A stretch of DNA of 64,000 nucleotides from Knoxdaviesia capensis (lineage: Eukaryota; Ascomycota; Sordariomycetes; Microascales; Gondwanamycetaceae): positions 601,989 through 665,988 of the forward strand of contig LNGK01000004.1 in NCBI GenBank assembly GCA_001510575.1, in the 5' to 3' direction. The notes below the pieces were generated by a model. That model did no database searches. It had not been told where the DNA came from and worked only from the letters and a program-made list of their open reading frames with translations. Below, piece by piece: positions 57,627 to 64,000 of the stretch; position 1 is the stretch's first letter; each line of letters starts with the position of its first letter. The position numbers were made by a program, and so were the translations under genes.

Positions 57627-60578
57627 GTTAATATTCTATATCTGGAAGGGCATTGCCTGGATTTAGCTTTAGGTGGTCCCTTTCTTAACAAATATCTAGG
57701 AACCTGACAAGAACAAAAAGACTCTATTTACACACCCAGATAACGGACGGTCTATTCCCACGGAAGGATGGCGTCGTGTAGGGAGGGAAACTACAGTGCA
57801 CTAGCTCCCCGTCCCCTATTTTAGGTCCCTTATTCTTGAGCTCAAGGAAAAAAACAACCGGCCCCGGGCTGCTGAGCTTAGTTTCGTCTTCGCTAAAGGC
57901 AGCTAAATTAGTTTTCAGGTCCACTGGGCCGTTGAGGCCGGGCTCCTCTTTTTTTGTTTCCCTTTTGCTTTTTGGTGTAGCCGACCTGAGCCGAGACATC
58001 ATCACAGTGGGCTCTTTCGGATTGTATGGGTTCTCACGCAACACTAGCTCGATCACTCCTAGTTGCGAACGCACTATTCCTCTCCTACAAGGTCTTAAAG
58101 AATGAATGACAGGGATGGATGTGCACTTGGTAGGGTTCATGGGAGCTGTTATCTGGGCTGGTAACATAGTGTTCCTTTGCTGCTGCGTAGGCGTTCTTCG
58201 TTGGTGTGCTAGACAGAGGGTTTTTGTGGGTACAGTACGTACAGTATACAGTTTCTGCTAGCTTTTCTTGTCGACAACGTCTGATGACCTTCTATATCAT
58301 GGTGCACTTATAAACTTTGTTAATGTGTGACTATCGGTGTATCGACGTTGGAACTTGATGTCTTCACAGCTCACCCGCTACTTGAAGTCGTAAGAGACAT
58401 ATCATGTTTTCTGCCTGCGCAAAGTGCTAGACCCCCACATGAAGCGTTTTATGTCCTCTCGCTTGCCGTGACAGTCTCATCCAGAGTCCCTTCCTTTTAA
58501 ATTGACGAACACCAAAATTTTAAGGTGGTCTGGTATGAGGATATACTACAGGTAGTCAGTCCTATCGGGTTGGCTTTAACGATGCTAGGGAGCCGACCTC
58601 TAGAAGAGAGTATATGGACGGAGACTGAAAAAAAAAAAAAAAGGGATGATTCAGTGCGTGCCGAGACCGGATTGGACTTCATCCGTGTGAGGTTTTGCTC
58701 CGAGTCTTACCATATTTAGGAGGAGCGTGAAAGTTGTTTTCCTGGCCCATTCAGGTCCTCCCCTCCACTCCAGTGAGGGGAATACCTTTATATGTGGGCA
58801 CACATCCTGCTTTTTTTGCATGCCAGTTATGAGTCCTGCATGTATATGCGGTGGCCCTACGATATGGCACCCGAAAAAAAAAAAAGGATTAAAAAACCTT
58901 GATCGCAAGGAAGACAGCTCTCCATTCGTCCGGGACCAGTTAGAGGATCAGTACCGCAAACATTTTTCCTCTCTCCGTAGGCTGGGCGAATTTGGAGCAG
59001 GAATCGTATTTGTGAGATACCCGCGCATTCCGACGTTAATGAAATTCAAGGCCTTCTATCTATCATGGGATTTCACTGGCTGCCCACGAGCTAATTCTGA
59101 ACATCCATGCAGTGATATGATAACAGATTTGCATACTTACCACATCTCATGAAACTTGGGCTAACGTTGGTGATCAGGGTGTCAATGACTAAACTCTCCC
59201 ATTCCAGCGCCATTAAGCTTGACAGCACCATTCGTTTAGGGATAATTCTATCCCTCTACCCTTTCTACGCAACATAATCACTCTCGGTCTCTTCACTGGT
59301 CGGGGACACCTTTACTACATACATAAGGAGGTACATAAATCTGGAGGAGAGGGAAGGAAGCCAAATATCGGCCATCTGTCGAAACCGGATTTGGAACGAA
59401 TGCAACCTACTGATAGTGACATGCCAGTTTTATACGAGGGAAGTGCTCTCCATAGCCAATGCTACCTGTGTCTGACCTGGTAATTCTTTTTACTGTACAG
59501 TACACTCGTATATTGGGAAGCCATCTACTTTCTTACATACAGTACAGTACATTCTGGCTTGCTAAGAGCACCCAGTTCTTTCGGGGAAACCTCGCTAGCT
59601 ACTGCAGATGCCGTTTCCCCCACTATGGATGGACAGGGTGATCTTTTTTATTTTATACCAATACGCATAATGCTACAGTCTGGGATATTCCACAAACCTG
59701 GCCCAACACCACGGATATGGACGTCGGCCGAATGTAAATACCACTCTGTACAGTAGAATGTTCTGTAAGTCTCTAGACCGACAGTACTGGGCCTGTCTGA
59801 GAATACCTACGCCGAACATGTCATGTTGACTCAGCCTTTAACCCCAGTCCGAGAGAAGATTAGGAATACCTGACTGTCCTGCACATACATGAATACGTAT
59901 TCATACGGAAGATATGGGTCATACATGCGTAGCCTTTGACCTATCATATTGAAAATGTGGCATTTGATAGTCTAGGTTACCTATATGATCGGCCATAGGA
60001 ATATACTAGACCGATTTTGATACCTGGCCTCGCCCTAACCGACATCTCACAGGCTATAACACGTGTAAATACTGTACAGTATATATCTCTAGTATGAAAA
60101 GCGACCAGGTGCTCGTCCCAGACGGAGTGTGACGGTATGGCCAAGTCATTCTTGAGACCTCACTTATCCTTATAGGGTTATCCCTAACGAGGAAGAAGTG
60201 GCCCATCGAATGATGTCAGGGCCTAGGCGGACAGCTAGAACCCTAGTACAGGTACAAGATTAATTAATACGGGTAACTTTGTGGATAGGAACCCGGGAAG
60301 AGCAAGCAATGTGCTCCGACCCTTGATTGTGGCTCAAGTGGTTGTGTAGGACAGCAGCCGAAGGAAAGAAGAAAAATAAAGGATGTATCAGATACCGGAC
60401 ACCGGTCAAAGCTGAATCCTCCACCTGAGAAAATAAGATAAACGGTAGATACAAACTCTGCTTCAAATGACTACTGACTGGCCCTAGACAGGGATACAAG
60501 CCGTTTCCAAATCGTTTTTGGCGATGTTGGTTGGACAAGCACATATGCAAGCAGACAGACAGACACGCATGTAAGAGT

Positions 60579-60611
60579 GGAAAAAGGAAAAAGGAAAAAG
60601 GAAAAAGGAAA
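60579..60611. repeat. (GAAAAAG)n short tandem repeat
   Basis: Four to five heptamer units in a row. Confidence 0.9.
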
Positions 60612-62322
60612 GATAAAAGGGAACAACACCACTTTCGTCACGGATCGTCGCTCCATCAATAATCCTCCTGGCTGATCAAACAATGTTTCGTTTCTTTTCT
60701 TTTTCCACTTACTCCAAAACCAACTTGCATACATCCAGTCAATTATCCCATGGGTTTGAGGCCCAACTGTCACCCACCATCAATCACCTCAAGCTTCCAA
60801 GGCCAGAAGCCCCGACATGGAAGGAATAAGTGATAAAAAATAAATTAAAAAAAAAGGTCCGCTCGGGCGGGACAGAGTGAAAGCTGCTGGTGAGACCCTC
60901 GGTGTTTCTGTGGTTTATCTCCTCCTCCCTTCGCCTCGAACGGGAGAGGACGAGAAAGTTACCATTTCCGGACCGAAGATGGGTCCTGATTGGGATTGGC
61001 TGAGCGAAAAGCGATGGACCGGCCAGGGGGTGATAAAGAGACAGAGAGGGCTCGTGCCACCAGAAAAAGGAACAAAACAGCCCACACCCCCATGGAAAAA
61101 GACAAGCAAAAGTGAGGAAGGTCTTCATAATAATTAGCAGAAGAAATAATCGCCCCCTCAACAACCAAGGCGTTCGGCTCGCCAATTCCCTCATAGGCAG
61201 TGTGCATGCAAAAGGTCCACCTTTCAAGACTTCGGGATAGTCGTACACAGAGTCTCGGGAAGTGTCTGGGGCCCCAACGGGTTTACGGCAGGCAAGTTGC
61301 ACGTACCACAATCTGGCTGGGGCACTCAGCCCGGAAGTTGCCCCCCGGAACCCATAAGGAAAGAAAACTATGGCAAGCCTTGTGGAGGGCGAGCCACAAA
61401 CACAGACCTTCTCTTTTCTCTGAAGTCAAGAGTCCGTGTCCTGACATGTTGAGAAATGACAACACAGCACATCCCATCTCCCAATCTCTCGTTTTCTCAC
61501 GCAGGGTGTGTAATTATATCGTCAGTCTCGACGTGTGTATTCTGTTGTTGGTTAGAGGGAGTCCTGCAGCTGCACAGACAGGGGATAGAGAGATACATCA
61601 CACCCATCTTTTGCCTCAATTTTCTTTTCTTGCTTGCTTTTCTGGAGGTGTGGCTTACCAGAGCGAAGCTGCAAACGAAGGAAGAGGACAATATGCCGGT
61701 CGGTAGTCGGCGGTTGTAAGGTGCATTGCATATCGACTTTGCATATGACCCTTCTTTCTTCACCGCTTCTTCTTGTCGTTTTTTTCGTCTTGCATTCATG
61801 TTTTCCAACCCAGATGTCCGGCCAAATCCGGCGTATATATGTCTTCACTTTTACGAGCTGATATAGGAATTTCATTGGCGATTTGAGTTTTCTTTTGGAA
61901 AACGCATCAGTCTGGCGCTCCTCGTTTATCATCATCGATGCTATCTCTTACCCCCCCCCCTTTGGTACTAGATGCAGAGATGGTGCTCTGCCATGTCATG
62001 CGTCGCCAGACCTGAGGCACTGGTTCAACCCCGTTGGTTTTCAATGTCTTAGGGATACTGACGCATGCCAAAGTCGTCACTGAGTTCGTTGGAGCCAGAG
62101 AAGGAAAGACAGCCGCGAATGACGTGAGTCCCGTAGCAGACTCCCCGACTCCTATGCACTTTCTTTCTAAACAGATACAGTGGCAAGTTTTTATAGCCCT
62201 GTATTCGGTCAGGGGAACGAAGGCCGATTCATTCAGCGAAATGGGCAAACCTAGACCTCGGAGGATACTTCGATATCTCGTTTGCTTTAGTTGATCGAAA
62301 TTAGGAGTGCGGGCTCCCTCTT

Positions 62323-62369
62323 CCCCCCCCCCCCCCCCCAAAAAAAAAAAAAAAAAAAGAAAAAAAAAA
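62323..62369. repeat. Composite C17-A19 homopolymer
   Basis: Seventeen C (62323-62339) run straight into nineteen A, then a G and a further A run. Confidence 0.9.
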
Positions 62370-63640
62370 CGGTATATTATCGTCATCATTATCATCATTA
62401 TTATTATACATCCCTTGCATCGTTAACACTATCCGTCGCAATGCCTGCATGTCCATCCATCCAGGCGCCGACTAGCATAAGAAAGACCTCCGCCACACTA
62501 GTAGCTAGTAAGTAGCACAAGTAACACCGCAGACGCAATGTCGCTGATCAAGGTGTGTTTGTACTCCAAATTGAGATTGGCACTGTCTCGACACTAACAC
62601 AGCAAACCTCGGGCCGGGGCCGGGGACACTGTAACGTCGTTGATCTAGAGAGGTCGTGCTGGTGTTGCAAGTGAGAGGGGGGGTGTGATAGTCGCACACT
62701 TTATCTCCCTTTTCAATACGGAGCAGGCACGTCAGCAAATCCGGGCGGTACTTCTGAGGAAGTCTAGATAGCCCGGTGATCTCTCCATGTTTTTTTTTTT
62801 TAATACTTTTCCCACTCAATTCAGTCTTAACCCGAGGCTGTTTCGGTGTTCCGTTTGATCTACACATAAATCTTGCTATGGGCGAGGCTGCTGCCCTGGT
62901 CCTCTATGCAACCCAAATCAACTGTTAGACATGATCCACATAGCGTCGTGGCACTAAATCGTTTGCCAGGAACATGCGGAAAATCATGTACTCAACATGC
63001 AAGCGCAACATTCTCACCCGTCGCCATCGTCATCGAAGTTATCGTGCTTCCCAGCATTCTGGTGCCCTAGACATTAGAGTTGGGCACTTGCACGATCCCC
63101 TTTTCTTATCTTTGCTAGGTAAGCTTCAAACACCACCTTGCCGCAGCTGATGCTAATGATGCCTGTTTCTCTGGCATCTCTCGGCATGTACTGTATGTCT
63201 AGGTACAGTAGGTTCCATGGCTTAATACTACTTAGTGCTTTCCACTTTAGTATTTTGATGGCATTCAAAGCCCATTCTTGAATGCAATAGTTGTTTAAGA
63301 TGTGCATGTAATGCGCTAACAGAACTGTCATGTGGATCTCGCTCTGATTAGCTACTGTAAATCGAGGAAGGTACGAGTCTGTGCAAGGACCACTCCCGTT
63401 GACTGGTTGCGCCTTCCAAACCGTGCTAAATACACGGCTGAGGCGGTCTCGTGGCCTTCACCGGTCAGCTCTTTCTGTTTCTGTTCAACCACCGAAGACT
63501 CTTATCTCCTAGCCGAGTCGACCGGATTGAGTCAGGTGGACGATCAATGGTTATGCCATATATCTGGGAAAGAGAGGGAAAATTCTGAGAAGGAGCCAAG
63601 AAACGAGGAAGCGAGAAGGATCAAAACATGCAAGTGAGTC

Positions 63641-63670
63641 AAAAAAAAAAAATTTTTTTTGGGGGGGGGG
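63641..63670. repeat. Composite A12-T8-G10 homopolymer
   Basis: Three different homopolymers abut without a spacer. Confidence 0.9.
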
Positions 63671-63752
63671 CGGGAGCTTCCTGTAACGTTCACATCGCTA
63701 TTCTTATACCATCCACATACTGGTCGTGTGAATCAACTCAGCCTAACCCCAA

Positions 63753-63829
63753 GTGAGTACATACACCCCTCCTCCCCTGATCCTTCCTTTTGATCTATCC
63801 TACTATCTATACCGTCTTTTTGCTTGCAG
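63753..63829 (+). other. Candidate 5' UTR intron of a gene beyond the right edge
   Basis: GTGAGT donor at 63753, CCTACTATC branch-like sequence, T-rich stretch and TTGCAG acceptor ending at 63829 (77 bp). It is followed by a C/T-rich plus-strand stretch to about 63900, like the leaders of the other plus-strand genes here. I infer that a plus-strand gene starts to the right of the window. Confidence 0.35.
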
Positions 63830-64000
63830 GTCTTTTCTGCCGCTTCTGCTTTTCTTTTTCCTCTTCAGCCCGCTTCTTGCGTGAATAGGAAAATTCATCC
63901 TCGTTCCATTCTTTTTACCGAGGTCGCATTTAACTCTGTTTCCTGTCGGTCGAGCAAGAAACAAAGCCTGAAGGAAACCTCTCTCTATTGAGTGGTCGGT

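Larger units (their letters stand above)
52924..63600. other. Approximately 10.7-kb region without a recognisable gene
   Basis: Ordinary base composition, and CpA/TpG are present, so this is not RIP-mutated. No frame exceeds about 175 codons. The longest (60784-61311, minus; 57724-58167, minus; 53070-53489, plus) match no family I know and overlap frames on the other strand. It contains repeated TACTGTACAGTA-like palindromes (56169, 58230, 59491, 59538, 59746, 60070, 63188), GAAAAAG tandem repeats at 60579-60611, and composite homopolymers. A plausible GT-AG intron at 57544-57626 hints at non-coding or fast-evolving transcription. Confidence 0.5.

Noticed and set aside
57724..58167. 147-codon minus-strand frame
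   Set aside because: No recognisable family or domain, no supporting start context, and a plus-strand frame overlaps it. Kept only as part of the cryptic-transcript finding.
60784..61311. 175-codon minus-strand frame with hydrophobic stretches
   Set aside because: Overlapped by plus-strand frames, no domain recognised, and composition like the surrounding non-coding DNA.
62016..62040. GGTTCAACCCC, resembling a tRNA B box
   Set aside because: No A box at suitable distance and no pairing acceptor stem around it.

Overview
This window looks like nuclear DNA of a filamentous ascomycete, most likely a eurotiomycete such as a member of the Aspergillaceae. The reasons are short GT-AG introns (mostly 56 to 110 bp), fungal-specific families (a PalB-type calpain, a DUF2985 membrane protein, a CLU1/TIF31 protein with a separate FHA-forkhead regulator) and a retrotransposon carrying repeat-induced point mutation (RIP). 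The species assignment is inference from gene content only.

The first 46.4 kb hold eleven genes that I can support. In order they are: the 3' part of a palB/RIM13 calpain (+); a three-finger C2H2 regulator (-); a tRNA-splicing endonuclease Sen15 subunit (-); a DUF2985 membrane protein (+); an SLC35F6-like transporter (+); a Yippee zinc-binding protein split by a 507-bp intron (-); a ferric reductase/NOX-type flavocytochrome (-); a large protein I do not recognise (-); the clustered-mitochondria protein CluA/CLU1 (+, four exons); a forkhead factor with an FHA domain (-, four exons); and a fungal tetraspanin (+, three exons). These are ordinary housekeeping and signalling genes, not a biosynthetic cluster, and I see no operon-like logic. 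Spacing is very uneven: about 6.4 kb lies upstream of the C2H2 gene and 6.3 kb upstream of the ferric reductase gene, while convergent pairs are 0.7 to 2 kb apart.

From 47,265 to 52,923 lies a complete Ty1/copia LTR retrotransposon. It has two 342-bp LTRs, a TTCTT target-site duplication, a primer-binding region and a polypurine tract. Its interior is ruined by RIP: CpA and TpG are almost absent and no long frame survives. All 24 differences between the LTRs are C-to-T or G-to-A. The mutated copy switches between the LTRs, so each LTR is least mutated on its outer side. This is the most informative pattern I found.

From 52,924 to the right end there is about 11 kb with normal base composition and no recognisable gene. 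It is rich in microsatellites, composite homopolymers and a recurring GTACTGTACAGTAC-like palindrome. The last 300 bp look like the intron-bearing pyrimidine-rich leader of a plus-strand gene starting beyond the window.

Across the window, regions 5' of genes are pyrimidine-rich on the gene's coding strand (often CTT arrays, seen as GAA on the plus strand for minus-strand genes), so this asymmetry predicts gene orientation.
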